A stretch of DNA of 64,000 bases from Poriferisocius sp965200775 (lineage in GTDB: Bacteria; Actinomycetota; Acidimicrobiia; Acidimicrobiales; Bin134), in contig OZ241383.1 in NCBI GenBank assembly GCA_965200775.1, forward strand, positions 1,984,001-2,048,000, given 5' to 3'. Below are positions 25,959-32,784 of this stretch, in pieces. The stretch's first letter is position 1; every line of letters starts with the position of its first letter. Under the pieces are notes generated by a model. That model made no database searches. It was given only the letters and a program-made list of their open reading frames with translations, and was not told the origin of the DNA. The position numbers and the translations under genes are program-made.

Positions 25959-27214
25959 TGTTCCTTTCGTACTTCACCGAGCAGCCGATGAGCGCCTACC
26001 CGGCCGACGAGGGGCTGAAGGAGGGCTTCACCTCGGTGCTGTTCTCCAACAAGTACTACGACCCGGTGGAGGGCAGCCGGCTCTTCAACGAGCGGATCGA
26101 GGAGTACAAGCTGGCCGAGCAGGTCGGTTTCGACGGGATCATGGTGAACGAGCACCACAACGCTCCTTTCTGCATGCAGGCCCGCATCACCGTCATGTCC
26201 AGCATCCTGGCCGCCATCACCGAGCGGGCCAAGATCGTGCAGCTTGGCAACCCGCTGCCCACCTACGACAGCCCGCTGATGTTCGCCGAGGAGATCGCCA
26301 TGATCGACATGATCTCCAAGGGCCGGCTGATCTCGGGCATCGTGCGGGGCGCGGGGCAGGAATCGGTGTGCCTCAACGCCAACCCGGCCTACAACCGGCA
26401 GCGGTTCAACGAGGCCCACGACCTGCTGGTGAAAACCATGACCGACGACGGGCCGTTCTCATGGGAGGGTGAGCACTTCCAGTACCGGGTGGTCAACCCC
26501 TGGGCCCGGGTGCTTCAGAAGCCTCACCCCCGCATCTGGGTGCCCGGCGTGTTCAGCGCCGAGACGATCCAGTGGGCCGCAGCTCACCGCTACCCGTACA
26601 TCTCGCTCAACACCCCTCTGCACCTCACCGGTCAGCTCTGGGACATCTACGACCAGGCTGCCCGCCGAGCCGGGTACGAACCGGGTCCGGAGAACCGGGG
26701 CTACCTGCTGCGGGTGCATGTGCAGGACGACGGCGACAAAGCCCGGGAGAACGCCCGTGAGTTCCTCTGGATGCAGGGGGAGTTCACCGGCATCGGCCAC
26801 CCCTACTGGGTGAGCCCGTCGGGATACGGCTCGCCGACCCGCCGTTTGGACTACGCCCGGTTGGCCAACACCGAGGTTCGTGGGTCACGGGCCGCCCCGT
26901 TCGAGGACCAGCTGGCCACCCGGGAGTTGGTGGCCGGCACCCCAGACGAGGTGATCGCCGAGCTGAGGGTGGTGCTGGAGACCTGCCGCCCCTCCATCCT
27001 CATGTTGTGGGGCAACGACGGCGGCATCAGCCACTCCGACTCGCTGCGATGCATCGAGTTGATGGGCACCGAGGTGCTGCCAGCCCTTCGGGACATCGGT
27101 GACGAGCTGGGGTTGGCCGACCCGTTCGAGCTGGACACCCCGGTCAGCCTGGCCCTCACCCCGCCCGAGGAACTCTCCCCCCAAACCGACGAAGAGGAGC
27201 CCTCCGATGGATGA
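25958..27214 (+). CDS. LLM class flavin-dependent monooxygenase (bacterial luciferase-like)
   Basis: 418 residues from the ATG (25958) overlapping the hydrolase stop, with GGAGGAGAG upstream. Barrel landmarks are MVNEHHNAPFCMQ, IVQLGNPLPTYDSPLMFAEEIAMIDMISKGRLISGIVRG, and WVPGVFSAETIQWAA. The EHH signature and ~420 length place it among flavin (FMNH2)-dependent monooxygenases, not the F420 subgroup. It probably oxygenates a substrate whose product the preceding hydrolase handles; the cupin gene overlaps its 3' end by 8 bp. Confidence 0.88.
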   Translation: MFLSYFTEQPMSAYPADEGLKEGFTSVLFSNKYYDPVEGSRLFNERIEEYKLAEQVGFDGIMVNEHHNAPFCMQARITVMSSILAAITERAKIVQLGNPLPTYDSPLMFAEEIAMIDMISKGRLISGIVRGAGQESVCLNANPAYNRQRFNEAHDLLVKTMTDDGPFSWEGEHFQYRVVNPWARVLQKPHPRIWVPGVFSAETIQWAAAHRYPYISLNTPLHLTGQLWDIYDQAARRAGYEPGPENRGYLLRVHVQDDGDKARENAREFLWMQGEFTGIGHPYWVSPSGYGSPTRRLDYARLANTEVRGSRAAPFEDQLATRELVAGTPDEVIAELRVVLETCRPSILMLWGNDGGISHSDSLRCIELMGTEVLPALRDIGDELGLADPFELDTPVSLALTPPEELSPQTDEEEPSDG

Positions 27215-27677
27215 ACCAAGCCGGCCCCAGGTGTCGTTCATCCATGCCGAGGACATGGACTTCGCCGAGGTCAAGTCGCAGCGCCACGCCGACGGTCGCC
27301 GGGTCTCGGTGTGGCTGCGCATGATGGAGCTGACCCCCGAGCGGGCCGTCTATCACACCCGCTACGACCCAGGTCTGGTGCTGGAACGCCACGGCCACAA
27401 CAGCGACCACTACGTGTTCGTGATCGACGGTGAGGTGATGTTCGACAAGGAGGTTTGCCGGGCCGGGACGCTGGTGATGCTGCCCCACACCGCCACCTTC
27501 GGTCCCATCGTGGTGGGCGACGAGGGAGCGGAGATTTTGGAGATCTACTTCGGCGACTCCCGCCCAGCGCCTGCCGACAAGGAGGAGTACGCCGCCATTC
27601 TGGCCGAGCGAGGCATCACCGAACTCCCCCACCCACCGCTCGACCTGCCCGACTGGTTCGGCCCCCGCACCGACTGA
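27207..27677 (+). CDS. cupin domain-containing protein
   Basis: 156 residues from the ATG at 27207, which overlaps the end of the monooxygenase gene. A single small cupin barrel is visible: YDPGLVLERHGHNSDHYVFVIDGEVMFD (metal-ligand region with two His) and GTLVMLPHTATFGPIVVGDEG. It ends with a Pro-rich tail containing DLPDWFGP. It could be a small dioxygenase, isomerase or binding protein serving the same pathway as the coupled hydrolase and monooxygenase. Confidence 0.82.
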   Translation: MDEPSRPQVSFIHAEDMDFAEVKSQRHADGRRVSVWLRMMELTPERAVYHTRYDPGLVLERHGHNSDHYVFVIDGEVMFDKEVCRAGTLVMLPHTATFGPIVVGDEGAEILEIYFGDSRPAPADKEEYAAILAERGITELPHPPLDLPDWFGPRTD

Positions 27678-27700
27678 CTTCAGCGTTCCCGCAGAATGCG

Positions 27701-28939
27701 CTACGCCCACAGGGTGCAGATCGGGGCGGCGATGATGCGGTCGGCCAAGTGGAAGGGCCGGGGCCCGGTGTGAAACACGACACCGGCGGTGAATCGATCC
27801 CCGAGCTGATCCCGTAGCCAGGACAGGTGGCGGGCGTCGCCGGAACCGGGGGCGCTGGTCGCCTTAACCTCCATGGCCACGATCTGCCTCGCTCCCAGCT
27901 CGGCCACGATGTCCACCTCGTGACGGCCTTGCTCCTGGCGGAGGTGATAGAGCCGGGGCCGAGACTCGGTTACGGCAGCCTCGGCCCGGAGCTGGGCGGT
28001 CACAAAAGTGTCGAGCAACCGACCCAACAGGTCGCCGTCGCGGATCACCGAATCACGTTCGGCCCACAAGACCGCTCCCAGCAGCGACGAATCCACCAGG
28101 CTCCGTTTCGAGGTTCGGACAAGCCGCTTGAGACGGTTGGTGCTCCACGCCGGCAGCTCGTCCACGACGGACAGATTGGACAGCAGTTGAAGGTAGGCGC
28201 GACCAGTGTCCGCGCTCACCCCTGCGGCATCGTAGATGGCTTTGTCGGAAGCAAGCCCGGCTGCGTTCACCGCATATGCCTCGAAGTACTTGCGCAACCG
28301 AGCGGGGTCACGACCCGGTCCTATGGTTATGGGGTCACGGGTGAATAGCTGCTCCAGGTAGCTCTCCACCCACCGCGTGCCTCCATCGGGCGAATGGCCG
28401 AGAACCACATCGGGGAATCCTCCCCGTAGAGCGTGATCCACATAGCCGCGAACGTCGGGGGGGTCGGCCGGAACTTGCAGGTCTTCGCCGTCGGCCAAGC
28501 GATCGAGGAAGGGCTTGGTGGCCCGGCCAAGCTGCTCGGCCACGGTGAGCGGGTACATGGGGATACGGATCACCCGACCGGTCCCCGGCCAAGTCTGGCC
28601 TTGCAGATCGGCATGTACCGACCCGGTGATGAGGAACCGGCCTGGCCGGCGATCTTGGTCCACCGACCGCTTGACCGCGCCGAGCACGCTGGGTACGGCC
28701 TGCCACTCGTCGAGCAGGATCGGCTCGGACATGCCTCGCAGCGCCGCGTCGGGGTCGGCCTGAAAGACCGCTGCCTCTTGAGGACGATCCAACTGCACCA
28801 CCGTGGCTGCATGACGGCGGGCGGTGGTCGACTTCCCCACCGCTCGCGGCCCCGTCAGCATCGCTGCGGGAAAGTCGTCTAGCACCTGCCTCAGCAGGGG
28901 GTCGACAATGCGGGGCATATACCCTGACCCAGTGCCCAT
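27701..28939 (-). CDS. AAA-family ATP-binding protein with DUF4143 domain
   Basis: Up to 412 residues; a second ATG at 28918 (MPRIVDPLLRQVL) is an equally good or better start. The AAA_14 domain has Walker A GPRAVGKSTT, Walker B EPILLDEWQAV, and sensor-like RFLITGSVHADL. The C-terminal DUF4143 (~210-380) includes SNLSVVDELPAWSTNRLKRL and DIVAELGARQIVAMEVKAT, the latter reminiscent of a restriction-endonuclease-like fold. This family is scattered in accessory DNA with no settled role. Four 23-bp repeats lie directly upstream of the start. Confidence 0.88.
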   Translation of the reverse strand: MGTGSGYMPRIVDPLLRQVLDDFPAAMLTGPRAVGKSTTARRHAATVVQLDRPQEAAVFQADPDAALRGMSEPILLDEWQAVPSVLGAVKRSVDQDRRPGRFLITGSVHADLQGQTWPGTGRVIRIPMYPLTVAEQLGRATKPFLDRLADGEDLQVPADPPDVRGYVDHALRGGFPDVVLGHSPDGGTRWVESYLEQLFTRDPITIGPGRDPARLRKYFEAYAVNAAGLASDKAIYDAAGVSADTGRAYLQLLSNLSVVDELPAWSTNRLKRLVRTSKRSLVDSSLLGAVLWAERDSVIRDGDLLGRLLDTFVTAQLRAEAAVTESRPRLYHLRQEQGRHEVDIVAELGARQIVAMEVKATSAPGSGDARHLSWLRDQLGDRFTAGVVFHTGPRPFHLADRIIAAPICTLWA

Positions 28940-28950
28940 CTCCCCACGTT

Positions 28951-29042
28951 AGCAAGATTCCGCGGGTCTAACTAGCAATTTCCCGCGCTATTCACTAGCA
29001 AGATTACGCGGTTCCCACTAGCAACATCCCGCACATTGGGGC
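28951..29042. repeat. four 23-bp iterons upstream of the DUF4143 ATPase gene
   Basis: Units begin at 28951, 28974, 28997 and 29020, exactly 23 bp apart. The + strand consensus is AGCAAnATTnCGCG-like, with ACT preceding copies 2-4; copy 4 is the most diverged. The array starts 12-33 bp before the ATPase start codon and occupies its promoter/leader region. A period of about two helical turns puts every copy on the same DNA face, as in cooperative operator arrays. It is not a CRISPR array (period too short, no spacers). Confidence 0.85.
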
Positions 29043-29160
29043 GATGGCGACCGCTCACAGACCGGTGTCCTTACCGCCACCGACATCGACACCCTGAAGG
29101 CCAACGGAGTCAACGTCCGCCACGACTAGCCGCACTGGGGGTTACCGCAACCGGCACCGA

Positions 29161-29478
29161 TCAGCGCAAACCCAGCACCACCGCCAAAGCAGCGTCCACA
29201 CCCCACTGCTCCTCTGGGGTGAGCCGGCCGACAATTTCGCCCAATCGGCCCGCGTCCACCGCACCGACCTGCTCAACCAGCACCTTGGTGGCCGATCCGC
29301 CCACATGGACCTCGGGGCGAAACGACGCAGGGCGAGCGCTCGTTGAGGTTGGCGCCACCAGAACGACAGAACGAGGCAAGAGGGCATCCGACTGCACGAC
29401 CACGCCGAATCTCCCGCCTTGTTGCTCGTGGTCGATGCCTCGGGGGAGGCGAAGCCGGAAAACGTCACCCCTCTGCAC
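29161..29478 (-). CDS. MazF/PemK-type endoribonuclease toxin
   Basis: 105 residues. MQRGDVFRLRLPRG at the start is the MazF/PemK strand 1. GRFGVVVQSDALLPRSVVLVAPTSTSARPASFRPEV continues the SH3-like barrel, and KVLVEQVGAVDAGRL matches the conserved C-terminal strand. Members cut RNA at short motifs. The gene overlaps the upstream antitoxin gene by 14 bp, the normal order for this module. No disruption is visible, so the system looks intact. Confidence 0.88.
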   Translation of the reverse strand: MQRGDVFRLRLPRGIDHEQQGGRFGVVVQSDALLPRSVVLVAPTSTSARPASFRPEVHVGGSATKVLVEQVGAVDAGRLGEIVGRLTPEEQWGVDAALAVVLGLR

Positions 29479-29704
29479 GCAGACTCTCCATCAACTCGGC
29501 GACGGCCAGCATTTCGGCCCGGTCCACCTCATCGGCCTCAAGTGCTCTGGCCTCAACGGCCAAGGCATCCGGGTCGTTGAGGCGACTGGCCGCTTTGACG
29601 AGGGCGGTGCGTATCGCCTCCGACTGGGACAATCCGGTCGAAGTGAGCCGATTCAGAGCACCGGCAGCCTCATCATCAAGCCGAACCGAAACAGCATGAG
29701 CCAC
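29465..29704 (-). CDS. ribbon-helix-helix antitoxin of the MazF module
   Basis: 79 residues. The N-terminal MAHAVSVRLDDEAAGALNRLTSTGLSQSEAIRTALVKAA is a ribbon-helix-helix (CopG-like) DNA-binding unit. The acidic C-terminal half (ALEADEVDRAEMLAVAELMESL) should bind and neutralise the toxin. It is first in the operon, overlapping mazF. A palindromic operator candidate lies 7 bp upstream, consistent with autorepression. Confidence 0.85.
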   Translation of the reverse strand: MAHAVSVRLDDEAAGALNRLTSTGLSQSEAIRTALVKAASRLNDPDALAVEARALEADEVDRAEMLAVAELMESLRAEG

Positions 29705-29711
29705 CGACGAA

Positions 29712-29734
29712 GTGTATCACGGCTTGGGATACAC
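29712..29734 (-). promoter_or_regulatory. palindromic operator of the antitoxin-toxin operon
   Basis: GTGTATC at 29712-29718 and GATACAC at 29728-29734 form a perfect 7-bp inverted repeat with a 9-bp spacer, 7 bp upstream of the antitoxin start. The minus-strand reading contains TGATAC, a possible -10. Position and symmetry fit autorepression by the RHH antitoxin. The ~80 bp beyond, up to the amidohydrolase stop, shows nothing definite. Confidence 0.6.
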
Positions 29735-29817
29735 AGTGGCTAGCAGCACTATCGACGCGCTGACATCGATGCACGCCAACTACCCCGAGGGCACGTCGCT
29801 CACGTTCAGGAGCCAAG

Positions 29818-30942
29818 TCAACTGAGGGGTGGCGAGATTCCGAAGAGACGGGAGGGGTTGTCGGTGAGGAGGGCCTGTTTCTGGTTGTCGGTGAGGTCGT
29901 CGCGCTCAACAAGGAGCTTCACCGAGTGGGGGAAGTCGCAGTCCCAGTGGCAGTAGTCCGAGGAATAGCAGAGTACGTCGTCACCGATCTGGTCCATCAC
30001 GTAGGGCAGGGCGGTTTCGGTTGACTCCACCCCCACGAAGCACCGCCCCGACAGGAAATACTCCGAAGGTTTGCGGTCCAGGATGGGGGCTTGGTCGGGC
30101 ATCAGCTCGTATTCCTCGTCGAGGCGCTCCAGCCAGAACGGCAGCCAGCCGCAGCCCGCTTCCATGATCCCCACCCGCAGGTTGGGGAACTTGTGAAGGA
30201 TCCCGCCCACCGTGAAGTTCATCATGGCCAGCATGGCCCCGAACGGGTGGGTGAAGGCGTGCTTCTCCAGCCGGGTGTCGTAGCGGTCCACCACGATCGG
30301 TACTTGGTCGGGAGCCTGGCCCCCGCCGTGTACGCACACCGCAGCCCCGTGACGATCAACCACCTCCCACACCACATCGTGATCCGGGTGGTGCAGGTTG
30401 CGGTCCAGGATGTGCTGGGCCGTCACCATGCCCACGAACACATCCGGGTACTGGGTGAGGCACCGTTCCAGCTCGGCAGCGGCCCGCTGAGGGTCGATCA
30501 TCGGCAGCTTGGCCACCAGCTTCAACCGGGCTGGGTCGTGGGCCGCATAACCGGCCCGGGCATCGTTCAGGAGCCGGCACAACTCGGCGGCAAAACCGGG
30601 ATCGCCCAACGCCCACTCCTCCCCCGAACCGGGCGGGAACATAACCGTGACATCGATACCCTCAAGGTCCATGTCGGTGATGCGAGGGCCGGGCAAGGCC
30701 ATGCCCTCACGCTGGAGGGGCGACTCGAAATCTAGCTCACCGGCGGCGTACTCGCCGTAGTGCTTGTCGCCGTCGGTGTGCTGGGGCGACCCGGCCCCCG
30801 GCAGGTCGCCGTAGATGGCCTTCATCCTGGCCACGTACTCCACCATGTGCGACCGCCACTGCGGGCTCACCCCGTGGCGCCACTTGGGAGGCTCACCCCC
30901 GTGGCCGTCCGCGTCGATCACGTAGTACCCGTACTTGCCCAT
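29818..30942 (-). CDS. amidohydrolase family protein
   Basis: 374 residues from the ATG at 30942 (MGKYGYYVIDADGHGGEP); a much longer open frame upstream runs through the divergent gene and was rejected. ACMSD-like barrel marks: DADGHGGEP on strand 1, AAVCVHGGGQ and HAFTHPFGAM mid-barrel, MEAGCGWLPFWLERLDEEYEL, and CYSSDYCHWDCDFPHS with the C-terminal Asp. It is divergent from a flavodoxin/amidohydrolase pair, with a repeated motif in the gap, so the three may be co-regulated. Confidence 0.87.
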   Translation of the reverse strand: MGKYGYYVIDADGHGGEPPKWRHGVSPQWRSHMVEYVARMKAIYGDLPGAGSPQHTDGDKHYGEYAAGELDFESPLQREGMALPGPRITDMDLEGIDVTVMFPPGSGEEWALGDPGFAAELCRLLNDARAGYAAHDPARLKLVAKLPMIDPQRAAAELERCLTQYPDVFVGMVTAQHILDRNLHHPDHDVVWEVVDRHGAAVCVHGGGQAPDQVPIVVDRYDTRLEKHAFTHPFGAMLAMMNFTVGGILHKFPNLRVGIMEAGCGWLPFWLERLDEEYELMPDQAPILDRKPSEYFLSGRCFVGVESTETALPYVMDQIGDDVLCYSSDYCHWDCDFPHSVKLLVERDDLTDNQKQALLTDNPSRLFGISPPLS

Positions 30943-30949
30943 CCCCCAA

Positions 30950-31018
30950 TCGTGGCACTTTGCCGCACCAGAGGCCATCAATCCCGGCCCAACCACTCGG
31001 GGTCGTGGCACTTGGCCG
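30950..31018. repeat. direct repeat pair in the divergent amidohydrolase/flavodoxin intergenic region
   Basis: TCGTGGCACTTTGCCG (30950-30965) recurs as TCGTGGCACTTGGCCG (31003-31018), 15 of 16 bases identical and 53 bp apart (about five helical turns). Copy 1 is 8 bp from the minus-strand start; copy 2 is 24 bp before the plus-strand start at 31042. The symmetric placement suggests one regulator serving both promoters, or a local duplication. Confidence 0.5.
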
Positions 31019-31041
31019 GCGCAGGTGCTAGAAGTTCGGCG

Positions 31042-31488
31042 ATGAAGGCAGTGGTTATCTTCGAGAGCCGCACCGGCAACACCCAGCGAGCAGCCGAGAT
31101 GATCGGCGGGGAGCTGCAAGGGGCCGGAGCCGAGGTGGCGGTGCGCCCGGTTGGCGGCTTGAAGCTCACCGAGATCGCAGAGGCCGACCTGCTGGCCGTG
31201 GGCACCTGGGTGGACGGCCTGGTGCTGTTCGGTCATCGCCCCGGGGGCACGGCCAAATTGATGACACTGCCGTCGCTCCACCACAAGCCGGTGGCAGCGT
31301 TTGCCACCTACAAGTGGTATCCGGGCAACTGCATCGACCAGCTCGCCGACCTGCTGGCCTACAAGGGTGCCGATGTTGTCCACCGCCAGGCGTTCAACAA
31401 GAAGCACCTCGACATCCTGGTCCCCGAGTTCACCGCCCGGGTCCTCGCCGCGGTGGGCGCTCCCAACCCCTCCGGAGCACCGGCGTGA
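31042..31488 (+). CDS. flavodoxin domain protein
   Basis: 148 residues from the ATG at 31042; open frame upstream was rejected. VVIFESRTGNTQRAAEMIGGEL is the flavodoxin FMN-phosphate loop (T-G-N-T). LAVGTWVDGLVLFGHRPGGTAKLMTLPSL supplies the second FMN loop, and KPVAAFATYKWYPGN fits the third strand. It could be an electron carrier or a flavodoxin-like quinone/FMN protein. The stop overlaps the following amidohydrolase start (GTGA), so both are translated together. No redox partner is adjacent. Confidence 0.85.
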   Translation: MKAVVIFESRTGNTQRAAEMIGGELQGAGAEVAVRPVGGLKLTEIAEADLLAVGTWVDGLVLFGHRPGGTAKLMTLPSLHHKPVAAFATYKWYPGNCIDQLADLLAYKGADVVHRQAFNKKHLDILVPEFTARVLAAVGAPNPSGAPA

Positions 31489-32708
31489 CATTGACCGCTC
31501 CCGATGCGGCGGCACTCAACGAGATGCCCCGCATCATCAGCGTGGACGACCACGTGGTGGAGCCCCCCGAACTCTGGTCGAGCCGGCTGCCGGCCCGGTA
31601 CCGCGACATCGGGCCCCGAATCGAGTACCTGCCCCAGGGTGAGGTGCAACTCCAAGGCGGCACCTACATCGAACGGCCGGGAACCGAAGGCCGCAACGTG
31701 GCCTGGTGGCTGTACGAAGACCACACCTACTCGGTAAAGCGGCTCATTGCGGCCGCCGGCTACCCCTACGACGAGGTCACCACCGACGGCATCACCTACG
31801 AGGAGATGCGCCCCGGCTGCTGGCAGCCCCAGGCCCGCATAGCCGATATGGAGATGAACCACACCGACGCCTCGCTGTGCTTCCCCAACTACCCTCGTTT
31901 CTGCGGGCAGCTATTCGCCGAGCGCCGCGACAAGGAGCTGTCGCTGCTGTGCGTTCAGGCCTACAACGACTGGATGGTGGAGGAATGGTGCGGCGACTCC
32001 GGAGGGAGGCTGATCCCGCTCTGCCTGGTGCCGCTGTGGGATGCCGAGCTGGCCGCCGCCGAGGTCTGCCGCAACGCTGCCCGGGGGGTGCGAGCGGTGG
32101 CCTTCAGCGAGCTTCCCACCTGGCTGGGCCTGCCCAGCATCCACTCCGGCTACTGGGACCCGTTCCTGGCAGCCTGCGCCGAGACCGGCACCGTGGTGTG
32201 CATGCACATCGGATCGGGCACCCGCACCGTGTCCACCGCTGACGACGCCCCCGACGCGGTGACCGCCTCGCTCATCTTCTGCAACAGCGCAGCTTCGATG
32301 ATCGACTTCATCTTTTCCGGGGTGCTACACCGCTACCCCGACCTCAAGCTCATGTATGCCGAGGCCCAGATCGGGTGGATTCCCTACGCCCTGGAGCGGG
32401 CCGACGACGTGTGGGAGACCCACGCCGGGTGGAGCGGTGCCAAGAGCAACATCCCCGAGCCGCCTTCGTTCTACTACCACCGCCAGATATACGGCTGCTT
32501 CTTCAAGGACAGCGTGGGCATCGACCTACTCGACCGGGTTGGGGTGGACAACATCACCTTCGAGACCGACTACCCCCACACCGACGGCACATGGCCCAAC
32601 ACAAGGGAGGTGGCCACCAGGCTGTTCGGCCACCTCGACCCCGAGGCGGTTTACAAGATCGCCCGGGGCAATGCCATCAAGCTGCTGGGTCTCGATCTGG
32701 ACGGTTAG
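31485..32708 (+). CDS. amidohydrolase family protein
   Basis: 407 residues from the GTG at 31485 that overlaps the flavodoxin stop. IISVDDHVVEPPELWSSRLPARYRDIGPRIEYLP is the strand-1 metal region. VQAYNDWMVEEWCGDS, VVCMHIGSGT, MYAEAQIGWIPYALERADDVW and ETDYPHTDGTWPNT complete the ACMSD-like barrel. It resembles the 20.3-kb protein (shared AYNDW and D-YPH segments), so they are paralogues. Family members act as decarboxylases or hydrolases on carboxylic substrates; the specific reaction is unknown. Confidence 0.87.
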   Translation: MTLTAPDAAALNEMPRIISVDDHVVEPPELWSSRLPARYRDIGPRIEYLPQGEVQLQGGTYIERPGTEGRNVAWWLYEDHTYSVKRLIAAAGYPYDEVTTDGITYEEMRPGCWQPQARIADMEMNHTDASLCFPNYPRFCGQLFAERRDKELSLLCVQAYNDWMVEEWCGDSGGRLIPLCLVPLWDAELAAAEVCRNAARGVRAVAFSELPTWLGLPSIHSGYWDPFLAACAETGTVVCMHIGSGTRTVSTADDAPDAVTASLIFCNSAASMIDFIFSGVLHRYPDLKLMYAEAQIGWIPYALERADDVWETHAGWSGAKSNIPEPPSFYYHRQIYGCFFKDSVGIDLLDRVGVDNITFETDYPHTDGTWPNTREVATRLFGHLDPEAVYKIARGNAIKLLGLDLDG

Positions 32709-32784
32709 TTGCCCGGCACCGGGCCATGCAGGACCAGGCCATGCAGGACTCGAACCAGCTGAACCGACCGAACCCGGTGACCTC

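Noticed and set aside
28951..29042. CRISPR array hypothesis for the 23-bp repeats
   Set aside because: The units abut without spacers and there are no cas genes; an operator array fits better.
29040..29129. Short + strand frame GDGDRSQTGVLTATDIDTLKANGVNVRHD to a stop
   Set aside because: It resembles the C-terminus of some larger gene, but is too short to assign and overlaps the fourth iteron; possible remnant only.
29736..29825. 29-codon + strand frame from GTG between the TA operator and amidohydrolase
   Set aside because: No ribosome site or recognisable homology; probably a chance frame or a fragment.
32722..32749. 13-bp direct repeat (GGCCATGCAGGAC, 15-bp period) after the 31.5-kb amidohydrolase
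   Set aside because: Small local duplication with no associated promoter, hairpin or gene; not informative.
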